Assembly (NCBI GenBank): GCA_905331475.1
Contig: CAJNYU010001435.1
Span: 202,307 to 266,306, forward strand
Length of the DNA: 64,000 nucleotides
Reading direction: 5' to 3'
Source of the DNA: Rotaria socialis
Lineage: Eukaryota > Rotifera > Eurotatoria > Philodinida > Philodinidae
Shown piece by piece: positions 1 through 14,600 of this stretch (positions within the stretch are counted from its first letter, which is position 1; every line of letters starts with the position of its first letter). Position numbers and translations under genes: made by a program. A model generated the notes under the pieces. That model was not told the DNA's origin and did not search any database. It saw nothing but the letters and a program-made list of their open reading frames with translations.

Positions 1-2650
1 ATAAACATAGGCGAGTATTTTCATCTGATAATTAAAGATAAAAGTAAAAATTCCTCTGAATATAGAATAAACTTACAAGGTAAAATGTTCACAAGACGAT
101 TTTTAAATTTATTAGCAGGATTATTTGCACTTAAAAATTTTGATGGTTGTGCTTTAAAATTGGATAAACGCTAAATTAAAAATAAACAAAATATATTGAG
201 TATTGAAAAGAAGCGGATTCATTTTTTGGTTTTGTTTTACTTTAAATTCAAGTTCCATTTCAGTTAATGAACTATCATTTATTGGATGTAATAATCGTTG
301 TAAATGTGTTAATAAATTTCTTGCTAGAACTTCCGTTTGACCTGATTGAATAGCTTCATTTATTGCTTCGTAAATAAATATATACTGTTCTTCTGTTTGA
401 ACAATATAATTTCTATGATAGAAAAGAAAAGAAAGATGATACTTTATTGCTTTTTCCGCATCGCGACATATTTTGTTATCGCCGTCGAAGTCAGACATGC
501 AAAATATTTTCATCCTATCTCATCTTGAGAAAGGAAAACTCGAAATTAGTAAGATTCTTTTTTAATTATTCGCTTCGTTGCGAATTTTAATACACAAGAA
601 CGAACTATCACGATCATGCTAGTTTAGACACGAACGCTAATCGGCATTTTCTCTTGATTTAGCTTAGATCAACGGGAGAAAACGATTCTATAATTTCAAG
701 TAGATTATATTTTGAATCCTTTCAATGTGAACATCATGCAAAAGAGAGTATTATTAGTCATTGAGTAAAAAAAATTGAACAAAAGGAGTATGAAGAATTT
801 GTACAAGACTATTAAATGCATCATTTGAAATAAGACAAAAAAAGATGAGCCTTATGACCGGAACTAAATGTTTCATACATTCGTATTGTATTAATAATCG
901 CTACATCGATGGATAGTCTATTACAATGACGCATCCCTAATCTCGTTTTGCGTCGATGCTACGTGTTGTGTCTTTTAATGAATTTTATATCTGACCTGAC
1001 GTCATTCGGTTGCACAAACACGCAGAATCTCATTTTCTATATATTTAATTTCAGTAATATTTACTCATTGTGTTTCCGATTAGATTTTCTCGATAAAGTA
1101 AGTAAATAAGTATTTATTATTACCGTTGAGCTCTTAACAAAGTAACATGCCCATAAATGTCAATAGTTTTTTCATGTTTTAATCTTTCTAATAAAGCATC
1201 AATAACAACAAAACAGCCCGTACGACCAACGCCAGCTGAACAATGTACAACTATGGGACCAGCATCGGGTAGATTGAGAACTTTAACTCTTCGAACAAAC
1301 ATTAAAAATGATGTTGCATGTTCTAATATGCCATGATCTATATGTCGGGGGGAAGAAAAATATAATTAGAAATAAAACAAAATCGTTTTTTCTTCTTCTC
1401 TTACCTGGCCACGCTGTAAATTGACAATGTCGAATTTCTCGTTTGTCAGGATGACCAATCTAAAGTTATTTTGTAAAAATTAATTTTTCGTCACTAAAAT
1501 AAGTCAATCATACCCATGCTACAGTAAATGTTCGAATACTATAAGATGACAGTTCAATGAAATCAGTTAACGTAACTTGTATCGATCCATAAACTTCTGT
1601 TCCTCGTGTTGGCCAATATTGATCACATTTAAGACGATTTCTTTCTTCTAATTTTGTCATCATAACAATACAAGCTGAATTCGTTTCCCATATCATTCTC
1701 CAAAAGTCAGCGAATGTATTTGGTAGAGGACCTTGTGTTGCTATGTAAGCATTTTGTTTTCTATATCCATCTAAATAATTTGCATTGATATAATCGCTTC
1801 CCTGTATACCATCAATTGTGTGTAGAATAACACGTGAATGATCGTATGCAATAACATTGGCATAACGATTTTTTGCTTTATTATATTCAAGTTTAGAATG
1901 TTCCCATGAAAATTGTTGGCCTGGGTCAATGGACTAGAAAAGAGAGGAGGAAACAAAAGGAAATTAAAAATAATATAATTTTTTATATCGTACCTCATAT
2001 TCCAATGAGAATTTGTAATTGTCAGCAGCTTTTAGACGTTCAAGATGTTCAGTAAATTCATCGATATGAATCGGAGAGTGAGTTGTTGAAATAACTTCTT
2101 TGATATGAGTATGAATGTTATTATTGTTACTATATGTATTTACTATTTGATTTCGTCGTAATTCTACGTGTTCATTGGATGATGTTGGCGATACTGTCGA
2201 TGGTATTATAGGCATTTGCATTTCCATTGTTAATACTTTAGGTGTTAAATCAAATGGTACACATTCTGGTGGCAGTGTTGAAGATTTCTTTTTTGTTCGA
2301 TTATATTTCAATATGAATATAATAATAACAAGTACAATGACAAATATTAACACGATGATACCAAATATCCATAATAGATTATAGAATGTTTCCTGATTTT
2401 GTGTTTGCACTAGTTTTGGTAATAGATTTAATTGTATTGTTGAACTTGATGTTGTTAAATTTTCTTTTTTACGATTAAAACCCCATGATACTAATTTAAC
2501 TTTACAACCATTGCTTACTGGAGAATTATTATAAACACGGCCATGAAATGGTTCCCAATCGCGTGTTTCTTTACCATCACCTAATACGAAGATATCTGGT
2601 AATTGAGATTCATTAAATACACCTGCTGTGTAACAACATTCGCGACGACC
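1..2650 (-). other. Lar: LAR exons 17-23: juxtamembrane, TM helix, PTP D1 and start of D2
   Basis: Exon 17 has the juxtamembrane segment ([18 protein letters not shown], matching the LAR PETFTLGDKK region). It also has a hydrophobic helix ([17 protein letters not shown]) followed by basic residues, and the start of D1 ([16 protein letters not shown]). D1 continues through exons 18-21. The WPD loop is complete across the 1,338-1,404 intron (TAWP then DHG), the P-loop reads [11 protein letters not shown] and the Q loop reads [11 protein letters not shown]1 therefore has every catalytic residue I looked for: Asp, Cys, Arg and Gln. Exons 22-23 match the D2 start ([18 protein letters not shown]). 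The 711-bp intron 413-1,123 is AT-rich with no feature. Confidence 0.93.
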
Positions 2651-5600
2651 CTATTTTTAAAAATGAATTAAAAATATTAGAAAAGAAATTTTCTTTTCTT
2701 TTTGCACACCACTACATACCTCTTGTGGTACATAGGATCGGTATGAAACATGTTCAATAAGATGAACAACAACATAATATCGATCGATGGGTCCATTTTT
2801 TGTTGATGCACGATGAAGACGTAAATGAACTTGTTGTGGAACAATCGATAAGCCATTTGTTTTAGTTAAAATTCGTCGATCTTGTTCAGGTCGATCAACA
2901 TAGGGTGGTGCATCGAAATCAGTTGACAAACGTATTGTTGCAGGAAGGCTATAGATTTTTATCGAAGATTGTTCTGTTGATGATATTGCACCACTTAAAT
3001 TGAATGTATATTGAGTATTCGGAACTAAACTAGTAACAAGCCATTCACGTGCACCTGCCGTTGGCGGAATCGATATAAGACCAGCTAGATTGTGATGAGA
3101 AGTTGAACGTATTGTACCTAAACCATCTACATAATTTTGTATACCTTCATAGTGAACCTATTAGATTAGAAGAAGAAGAAGAAGAAGAAAATAGTCTGTA
3201 TAGAATTATGTTTAATTTTGATTAACAAACTTCAAGTTTTTGTATTTGCCGCCGTGGATCAAGATTTGTTTCATTAAAGAAAAATAATAGTTTAACACTA
3301 TTGGATGTAAGATCAACATAACTTAGATTAGTAGGTCGACTTAATTGATCATCGTATTGAACAATTTCTCTTGTACCTACAATATATAAAATAATTAATG
3401 CTTGATGTCTTTTCTTTTTAATTTAAAATGAACAATTAAAAAAATATTGAAGGTGTTATATAATATTTCAATCAATAATAGTTTATATGTTAGGAAATAT
3501 GATCTACAGCGAGTCTTGAAATGTCACGGTATACATTTAGATCTATGCACTCTCTCGTCTGACAAACCGTGACAATCGACCGGCAACTCTCTGTTGGTAG
3601 ATGTGAATAACAACTCTATCGTGTTTCACATTTGACTCCCGCAAGGATTGTACTGATAGCTTTTGTAATAGATCTGATTGCTCCGATGATATGAAACTAC
3701 TGCTGAGGCTCGTAGTGATCTGATATATATATATATGTATGAGATAATCCTATCCAGTAGGGTACAATATGAAAAGGTTAAGAAAATTTATCATAGTCGT
3801 AGTACAGAATAAGAAAAAAATGTTTGCCTACAGATCTCAATGAAATCCTCTCGCAACACTAGAAGAGCACCCTTGAAAAGAATTGCACAAAAGCACAATA
3901 AAAATTCATGAATTGTCTAAAAGCTTTTTTGTATCGACTCGAGGACTAGATAAATTATCATTTGAATAGAACACAATTTGTTTTTGGTTTTGAAACTAAT
4001 TTTTTTTTATTTCTTGTAAAAATGCCCAATGTGTTGATACTCAGTAACTAACATTCTCTAGCTACATAAGACCATCTTGATTGAATAAAAAAAAAAACTT
4101 CTGATTAGTCTTTTGTTTTGATTCATCATCCTTTTCATGTAACTCTACCATTCTTTGAACATTCCTCGAAATTCATTAATAATGATAGAATTCAATACCC
4201 TCGATTTTGCTATCTGTAGATTATCTATAGTTAAGACCTTTTTAAGTGTATTCATCTATAAGCAGCTCGCCGAAAGTATAAGTACGGGGAAAAAAATAAT
4301 CAGAGACAGTACCATCGTATGGCTATATTATAATAGAAACTTCAGATCTCATCGCTCGCTTAGAAGTCTTGATAAAAATAAAAGAACAACTATTTAATAT
4401 TATTTTTTTTGTCAATTATCTGTTTTTTTTCTTTTTAATTATTTAAAATTCCTTGATATATATAATGTCTCAATAGTCATGCAATTACATGAATGACTAA
4501 AACCTATTCTTTTTTTGTCTTTTTTTTTGTTCTGTCATAAACATTATCTTTCTCTATCTATTGCATGATGATAATCATAGTGCCAACACGCCAAATCATC
4601 GAAACAAATACAAATTTTTTGCTTTTATTATTGAATTTCATAGTAAAAAAAGAAGAAGAAGAAGAATTCTTTTTTTTCTTCCAGTTATCTTGTTCTCCAG
4701 AGATAAAGATCTACACAGTTGATTATTGATCTCAACGGAGACACTAATAGAATTGATGATTAAACACGAATATTCTTTTCATAAAATCGCTCATTCACTT
4801 AATCGATTCTTCAGTTAAATTTTTGCTTGATAGTGATTATTATATGATAATGGTCAGTCGAATGGATCATTTTACAGACCAATGATTATTTGATAGGCAC
4901 ATCATCACGTCGAACACCAGACGGAGATCATTAAAAAGAATTTGCACATGAAGAATTTATCACGCAAGACATGTGCTTGTATTTATCGCTCGCTGTTCGA
5001 ATTGCATATAAAATCAATTAAGATGAAACCACACAGACGAAGAAGAAAAAAGAACTCAATTTGTTCTCTCTTTTTTTCTGACCTTGATAAAAAGTCATAG
5101 CTCAATGCAGTTTTTTTCTTCGGGGCATAATAAATAGTTTCTCATGTTTTCTTTCCTTTTGATGTTTCATATTCCTAAAATCATTACTATTCTCAGTTTG
5201 TTATGAAAGAATGACAGCGATTTTGCTATGTTCTGATTCAATTGAGACAAACATGAAATGACACGAAGCAAAAAGAAATTTCTTGTCATGCAATCGCAAA
5301 AAGGAAAATAGTTTGACTTTTTATGAAAGAAAAAAACTTACGATGATATATATCAGCAACATGAATCTCAGATAAATCTCCTTCGCGGCGTTCTGTTCCC
5401 GATGAATTGTATCGTTCGTAAATATTTGCAGAAAATTCTGCACTGACACGAACATTATACATAGCATCTGGTTTTAAGCCACTTATGGTTGCTGTTGTTG
5501 TGCTTGGATGTGATGGTGAATATAATGCCCATTGATTTTCAGGTTTATTTTCAGCCTTATCATTATAATGAACAATATATCGTTCAACTGGTGGATGATA

Positions 5601-8600
5601 GATTGGTAGCCAGAACACTTGAATTGTTGTGTCATTGATACGAACAACACGAATATCACGCGGCGATGGATCTAAATTATATACATATATAGAGGCATTT
5701 ATAACGAGAATTGATGATAAAAATATTTTTGGATAAGAAAAAAAAAGAAATTGAAAGTACAAGCTTGTCTTACGAGTTGATGAACGAGGTACTTGAGCAT
5801 AATAGGTTTTTGGAGGTGCTGTAATATTGACACTTGGATGATAATTTAGGGAAAGAAGAAGCAAAAGTGTAAGAATATGATGAAACATGAAGTAAGGCAT
5901 TAAAATAATGCTTGATTTCGTATTATTATTGTTGTTTGTATCATTATATAATAGACGTAAGTTGTTTCTATTCTTTAGTTTTAATACAATAATCTATGAT
6001 GAAAGACTCATTGGTAAGTTCTTTCTCCTTTTTTTCTCTCTCTCTTTCTCTGTGTCTCTCGGTTATTCAACGTTTCTTTTTCTTGTTTTAATAATAGCCA
6101 CATCAGAGATAGAGAAGTTCAGGAGAAAAAAACGATCAAATTTTACATCTGTGTAATAGCAAGAAAAGAAACTTTCTTCGGTTGAACGTTCTCGCTCGTT
6201 CTGTCGTTTCTCTACTAACTTGATTTTTTATTCTCTTCAAGTCAGTTAATGCAAATAGAAGAAAAAAAGGATAGCAAGACGAAAAGAAAAAAAAGAGAGA
6301 TATCTATTGCTACTGCTTCTAATGCCTTTTTTTGTCTGTTCCAAAGATGCAAACAAAAAAGGAATGTGTGTTGTGTGTGCGTGTTCGCTTCACAGAAGAA
6401 AGAAAGAATGGCAAAGAATAAGAACACCATAAAAAAAATCTCATATAGGAGATTGATGAAGTCGAATCAAATCGCATGCGTGTTTATGTATGTACATAGA
6501 TGTAATATGAAGCCGTAGCCGCGCACATGATCTGATTTATGATAAAATTGATGTTGGCCTATTTAGTTTATCAAATTCAAGATTTAATTGAACACGTAGA
6601 TATAAGCAAAAAATAAACGAGAAAGAATCTCAATTTGTATTGCAAGAGACCTTCGAGTTTCTTTCTTTTCTCTCTCTCTCTCTCGTTTTCTTCGTTGTAT
6701 ATGTCAATCGATCATCCTTCTTTTCCGTGTGACATAAATCAAATATAATAATAGCTGCCACTCTTTCGAGTGTGTGCCCATGCTTTTACAACAGGATGTC
6801 GTTCTGTCAACATCACACAGCAAGAAAGCGAAAGAGAAAATTTTCTTTGTTCTTTCTCATTGAATCTTTGCATATTTTAAGAAGTTTGAGACATTGAATA
6901 AAAAAAGAATGAAGTAAAATATATATATTTTACATCTCAACTTACTGAGCATATTGACATATAGTTGATATTCAATAATTGATGAATTTTGCCCATTACG
7001 ATCGGAACATCGAGCCGAAAAGTGTATAGTTCGATTTGGATGAATACCTAAGTGAAAATAAATATTTAAATCGAGGAAAAAAGACAACCTTCGATTAAAA
7101 TACCAAATGGATCATTAGAATCGATTTGAATATCTAATTTTTTAATTGTATTGTCAAATTCTTGTGCTTGTATCGTTCGATTTGTTCTACCAAGTTCAAT
7201 TACAGTTATATAAATTTTATTGATAGCATTCACATTAGATGGCAAGTCCCATGTAACGCTCAACGTATGTGAATTGACAACGTATGCTGTTAAATTACTT
7301 GGAGTTAATTGTCCTAATAGAAAAACGAAATATAGATATAGCGGGAATATATTTTTTTAATTTGATTTATATATAGTTTTTTCGTCTTCTCTTTTGGCAT
7401 TTATATATGTATGTCTAATCATAATAATGAAATGCTCGCGTCTACGAATAAACATCAATATAATCATACATATGGTATCGATCTATCTTTGCTTATGAAT
7501 CAAAATCAAATGGCTAAACAAGACAAAACTTGTAATTTATGTTGTTTATTTACATTAGACTGTTTACATCAATTTCAATCATTAAATTATTCAAATTTTC
7601 AACAAAATAGAAATGAAAAAAATTATAATGCCATTTTATCGTCAATAGACATATGGAAAGAAAATAGTAGTAGAAACGCGATTTCTCCTTTCTATGATGT
7701 TCCAATATGTTTTCATAATAATTTTTCATCAAGTAATCAACAAATATTATCAATAAAAGGCTTCGAAAGCGAACAACATTTATATTCTATAAAGGTTTTT
7801 CTTTCTTTCTCTATTGCATTATTATTATTATTGAATAGAAAAATTTAATTAGAAAACTGCATCATCATCATATGAAAGGCTTCTTCATTGTTTACCAAGT
7901 CCACCAAAAACAAGAATCAGTCAAAGATCATCTATCGATAATCATAGAATCGAACCGATAAAATTAATTGATAATGTAAGCTACACGAATAGAAAAATCT
8001 GGATTATGGTCGAATTGCGACCGAAAACTAAGCCAATTAAGAAAGAAGTGGTCGCAATTTGGAATGAAGAATTTGACGTTGATCTCCTTTTTTTTTATTC
8101 GATTCCAAATTGCGACCACTTTTAATTGATTAGTTATCAATATATATGATGATGAGTCGTACTGTAATGACAATGTTGATATATAAGCGTGGGAAAAAAG
8201 ATTGCTAGTGCATATCATACAATGAATACGAACTTTACTTGGTCAACTACCGAAAAAGGTGACAAAAAGGCTATTCTATACAATAACTATTTATTTCATT
8301 TAAAGCGAGAAAATAAGAACAATTCATCACTTTATGTCTGCACTAATAAATGGTGCTCTCGTTCTATAGCATTGAAAAATAATGTAATTATAAAATCCAA
8401 TGGTGAAAATCATAAGCATGAACCGAAATTGCCAGAAAATGTTCAAAAAGTTTTGCGTGCTATTTCTCATCGCTACATCCACATTATAAAAGATAGTAGT
8501 GATGAGGAATAATTTTCTTTAGTCTTTTTTCAATAAATTTTTTCCATTAAAAATATTGACTGATTGATAATTGAAAAGTGGTCGCAATTTGGAATCGAAT

Positions 8601-11600
8601 AAAAAGTGGGATCAACGTAAAATTCTTCATTTCAAATTGCGACCGTTTTTTCTTAATTGGCTGAATTTTCGGTCGCAATTTGAAAGCTACGAAAATCTGC
8701 TATGTCATGATCGATAGTTTTCTAACCATAATAATCACTGATCATTTTTCTGGTAAGAAGAAAAAAGTTGTTTCATTTTGGAATATATTTAGCCCCTAAA
8801 GTAGATTAAGTTCAAATCGGCTGAATTTTTTACTGTGTCAAGTACGCCGGAAATGATAGCGTTCGGTGTTGCGGAAGTAATCTTCAAAAAAAAGCGTTGC
8901 CAACATCATGTTATACTAGGAATTTCATTTATGTTGATAAGATAAACCGGAAAATCTCTTGGAAAATATATAGCCTTATGCATATCTAGTTTTTCATTCA
9001 GAAAATTTCTCCATCATATTCTAATAGATATATGTAAATACAGAATTATTGATTCGATTACAGCAATTTGAATGTTAAGATAACTCATACTCTAGAATAT
9101 CTATGTAGAATTTTACAGAACTACAATCTTTTTCATTTTCCAATGATAGTCACCATAATTTTTGGAAATCAAAAACAATTTGCAGCACGCGTCGTGTCAG
9201 TCAGCGACATCATTTGGAACTTGTTTGCTTGGCTGCAAGCACAACAAGGATGTAACTCGTGAGGAAAGAGAAGTTGTAGTACCCTTTGCAGGTTTTGAAA
9301 CTTAAATATCATGTTTCAAAGGTTTTTTTTTATATTATTACACACCATCTCTAAAACTGAACATCCGTTTAAATCAAAATCTCGTCTAGTCTACACTCTC
9401 TGGGGCTTTGAGACCAACAGAAATGATTAGTCACATGTCATCATTTTCTAATATAGCTTATCATTTTCACACTTTGAAAAAACATTAAGGAGTGAAGAGC
9501 TGAAATTAGCTCCTATTTTTATTAAAAATCGAAGGCAAATACTTGACAGTTCAACCACTTAATTAAAAACTTCAGAAAATCGAAAATATTGCTTTACTTT
9601 TCTTCTTATTTCAATTTTATACTCCATTCAGGCAATCAAAAAAAACTGTTATTTCAAAAAATAACCTCTTAAGACTGCGGCATATAACATTGAAGAGCAG
9701 AAATTAATCTTCAATGGATTGTTTGTTTTTGAAATATTGAAAAAAAATCTTTTTTTCTTGAAGTAAAAAAGACTTTTCAGCCTACTTCAAATCAATTTAT
9801 CGAACGGAATGGTTTTTTTCATGATATTTTTCAAGACAGATACACACATAATAATAGGTCAGTTGATCTACAATGCCCTCCTCCTTGACAATTATGAAGC
9901 ACTAAGTAAACATGAATACTACTCATCATAACTTAGTGTGTGTTTAAGCGAGCGTAAGTTCTAAAGGTCAACATTTCTAGTAGAATACGAATACAGAAAT
10001 CCGCAGGCATATATCTCACAGAGTGACTAGAACCCATACGTTACACAGAAATACAATTAATGAACTGAATATGAATAATTCCAAGTTGCATTATATCGAT
10101 TGATATTTCTAAAAAAGAAGCATATCATTATTATTTCACTAACTATTTATTCGAACACATTATTAATTTTCCATTGATGGAAAAACTAAATTTTAATTTC
10201 ACTTTATTAGATCTTGAATGAACAGAATCAATTAATAACGAGCAGTTCATCATCAATTTTAACTAAACTATCTACTACTCATCAGGCATGTTCATGTTTA
10301 TTTTATTATTGTAAATCAAAAAAACATTTATTATTTAGTCGAATATATCTCTTTTCTAAACTACAGAGTAAAAATTCTATTTTATCTTCATCATCATCAT
10401 CATCCTCATCTTTCGATCTTGATTATTCTCAACCGAAAAGACAAGTAAATACAATGATCAACACATCTTACAAAATCTAATAATAATAATTTCTCTAATA
10501 GAAACTGAGTGAAAAACTTTCCTCAACACAACCGCAAACAAAATTAATTGACAATAAATGTAATCAAACAAGTTGTTCTATTTCTCAATCTACATACGTC
10601 AGCGAGTCTAGACACGAAAATGGATTTCCCCAAATAACGATAAGTCAATTTATTAAAGATATAAAAAGAAATCTTGAAACGTCTATTGATTCTCCTGAAC
10701 CAAAACTAAAACTTAGTGCTCGATTACAATCAAAATATTGTCCAAATACATTTCAAAAGTCATCTTCAATCACCTTTACTAATAAAAATAATCTCTTAAA
10801 ATCTTCTATATTTCCAACTGTTCCAAAATGTTTAAATGAATATTCTCAATTAAATTTCAATTCATTACAAAGTAAAAATTCTTTCAAGTTAAATCTTTTT
10901 GATTCATCTCTATTTCAATGGGAAATATTTAATAAAAATCAAAATCAAAATTATTTCTGTCGAAACAATTCCTCACTATTCATTAGTAAATCTAAGCATT
11001 CGATAAAATCATTTCTAAACTTTATTCAATCTCAACGCCAATATGTTCCATTGGAATATTCATCATGGAATATTTCATTTTCCGATTATCAACCATTAAA
11101 TTTTTCATTAAAAAAAAGAAAAAATTTAAATCAAAATTCAACTATAAAAAATCCTTATGGACGTACAGGCTTATCAGGTCAAAGTTTATTTGATAACTAT
11201 GGACCAAATCGTTATATCATATCATTAATAATTACCGAAAAGACTAATAAAAAATTTATTCTATTAAACAAAAATAAATTTGATAAATGGGAATTGCCAA
11301 AAACAAAAAAACTTAAGAAAAAAAATATTCATTATCATACACTTGACGTATGTTATTTAGATCATCCATTAAATACAGATGATGCATGGACTGAAGTTGA
11401 AATTATTCTTATATCGAAAAATCCTTTTAAATTTTTTCATGGAAATAAAACATGGTTTTCAATGAAATATTTAGATAAATTAAATAATATTGAAAAATTC
11501 GACTTTGATTTGATTGAATTTTACACATAGACTGATTCTACAATATTCAATCATTGCCCATCGCACTCGGTCAATAATGTGCCTGAGGCACATTTATCCA

Positions 11601-14600
11601 TTCAGTCTTTAGTACTCAAAGATCAATTTTTGCTTTTTTTGTTTCTCGCACATTCACTTATCGAATGCATTAGATTTTCAATGACATTCACACATGATTT
11701 AACTATGACTAGAAATACAAACTTATATTTGTAAAGATGCATGTAAAATCGCATCTCGCTTATTGAATATAGAAGAATAATCAACAATAAATATAAAACC
11801 TTGTTGTAATCATCAACATTGATAAGATCTGTTGTGAAGACATGATCAATAAAGGCATTTTCTTCTTTCACTTTATTCTCGGCCAAGTTTTTCTTTCTAT
11901 TTTTTTTTCTAGTAAAATAAGAATTAGTTAGATGTCTGTCACGCACTAAAATAGAGAACGGCAACTTCCGACAAGCATACATACTAAATTGGACAATACT
12001 TTGGCTAGTTCTATGTAGACGATCGTGACCTATGACATATGGTGATGTAAGAAGAGAAAAAAAACAAGTTTTCCCAGCAGTCAGTAATAGTAAATTAGAT
12101 ACAACATCTTGTTTGAAAACATCACCAGCCGAACAACAATCGATTGAGCTAACCTTATTATACGCTTTAACGCATTGCACAACTCACAGGCATTCATTTA
12201 TTCATTTAATAAGATCTTCTAACGAGTGACAAAAAAAGTATCCACCTGAATTGTCAAATAAACTCGTTTATCGACATACAGGATGCGTATATATATATAT
12301 ATATATAATAGAAATCTATACGCAAGTAGACAATTATTGATAGACACATCAATACCACCAACCAGGAGGCAATACAGTAGTTGAGTAAGACTGACTATTA
12401 TTACTATTACTTCGTCGCTGTATGCGTGTGTGAGAAAAAAAGCTAAGAATTGCATAAGAACTCTCATTATTGATTTCTCTATGTTTGCTGGAGTAGGAGT
12501 AGTTGTAGTGCTGCTGTTATTGATGGTGATGAGCATACATCAGCTAGATAACGTAGTATTTCTTCTATCAAGTTTTTTCTTCTCTCTCTCTCTCTTCTTC
12601 ATAACAATTATTCCTCTTTAATATATGAGAAAGAGAGATAAATATATAAAAAACACACACACACACACACACATACACACACAAAAAGAATAAAGAAAAG
12701 TAATGTTTTTTCACATTTTCCTTTTTTCGGAGCATTAGGGGCGTGTCCAGTGATGATGATCATCATGATCAATCACTTTGCATTCATATACACGCTAAGT
12801 AATCTCTTCTATCATAATATCTATACTCAAATTATAAATAACACAATGCTAAGAAGAGCAAAAAGAAGCAAATGAGGGGGGGAAAAGAAAAGAAAAGAAA
12901 AGAAAAGAGAAGACATGAAGAATGATTAGGATTTTATTTTGTTTTGTTTCACTCACGAAAATCTTCTTTGGATACTGTAAATATGTATGGTACACTTGGT
13001 TTTCCATCGCCTTTTTTCGTAAAGGCTTTTACTTGTGCATGATACGTTGTACCAGGTGTTAAATTACCGACAATATCCCAATATTGTGTACCAATGGTAC
13101 CTTCATAATTGCGATGAACAATAGGCGGTTGCATTGATAATGGTGCAAAAACGATAACATAAAAGCCTTTTATCATTCCACCGAGTAATGAGATATCATC
13201 GGGATTATTTTTATCGAGTGGATATATCCATGATATATTAGCCGTTGTTTGATTTATCATATAAGCGCTAACATTAATCGGTGCAACAAGTGGAACTAAA
13301 ATTGACAATAAGACGAATATTGACCACAGCCACATCCGAATTGCTTGACTGGCTGGTTGGCGTTGTTCAAAACAGATCGAGCAGATCTACGACAACCGAC
13401 TGTTTCTTTTCTCCTTTTCTTGTCGTCTCTCTCGTTCTTTCTTTCACATCCACCACCAACTCTATCCGAAATTATTTTCCCTTCTTTTTGCTCTCTCACT
13501 CTTTTCTTCTCTTGCATTGTCTCTCTTGCTCTCTCGTTACACACACTCTCTCTCCTTCGCTGTCTTCTCCTATCGTTATATACTCTGAAATAACCATCGT
13601 AGGAAAAAAAAAGAAGAACAGTTTATTCTATTTATTTCATCATCTTTTCTTCGACGACGAGGACTTCTTCATTAGAAGATCTCCACCCTCCTATATATAT
13701 ATATACATACATTACAAATGAGAATGAAGGAACACGTCTCACTGATATGTTATTTGAGAAATTATCGTTTCCGACGATCATCCGATACCGAGCTCAAGCT
13801 CGTAAAACACGCTAACGAAAAAATTGAGTAATATATTTACTCAGTATTAGTTGTTCATTCTTCTATTTTCACAATAATAAACATATATATATATATTATT
13901 TTTCTATTCCATTTTCACATATTCTGTGGTCTATTGACGATCATCGAATCTATCAAGATATTCAAGTGTTAAACTGTCATATAAATGAATGAAAGAACAA
14001 CACATTCTTGTACGTAAATAGACGACAAGACATTGATGATGTATTTATTAATTGTGGCATTTCAAATAGTATTGATATATCCGATGGGACAGATAGAATG
14101 GACAGTTGTCCGTCTGTCTGACCATTAGGGTTACTAATGAAATGGATAGTAAGGAAGACGAGATCAATTGCTACTGTCATTCTAAATTAGCTGATTAATT
14201 CTTCTCATTTAAATATGAGAACATCAGTTAGATCATTCTATGATTTCTTTTATTTTTTTTTCTTTTGAAATAACTCATCATTATGCTTGTCAGCTGTTTG
14301 TAACGCATAAAAAAGTACAAGTGAAAGGTAGTATGTGAGTTTTAAGTGCTAGAGAGTTACCTGCTCTTTCATCATTTCTCATGCTATTTTATGAACCAGC
14401 GCACAAGTGAAATGTAGAAGGAAATGAACCTTGGATGTGTCATCTTCCGCTAACAAAATGTAGTTATCTTCTGTGTTGCAATGCAATCAGGCATAGATGA
14501 CACTTGTTTTTCTTCTCTTTGCGCTTCTCTCGTTTTTTTCTTTTTTTTTTATTAAGAGGTTTTTCAAAACTTGTTACTGTTACTAATACTATATTCATTT

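Noticed and set aside
11623-12180. 185-codon minus-strand ORF.
   Set aside because: No domain, composition like intron sequence, and it lies in the LAR intron without splice support.
13281-13721. Long plus- and minus-strand ORFs around 13.3-13.7 kb.
   Set aside because: They overlap a real LAR exon antisense and then a CT-rich tract; low-complexity shadows.
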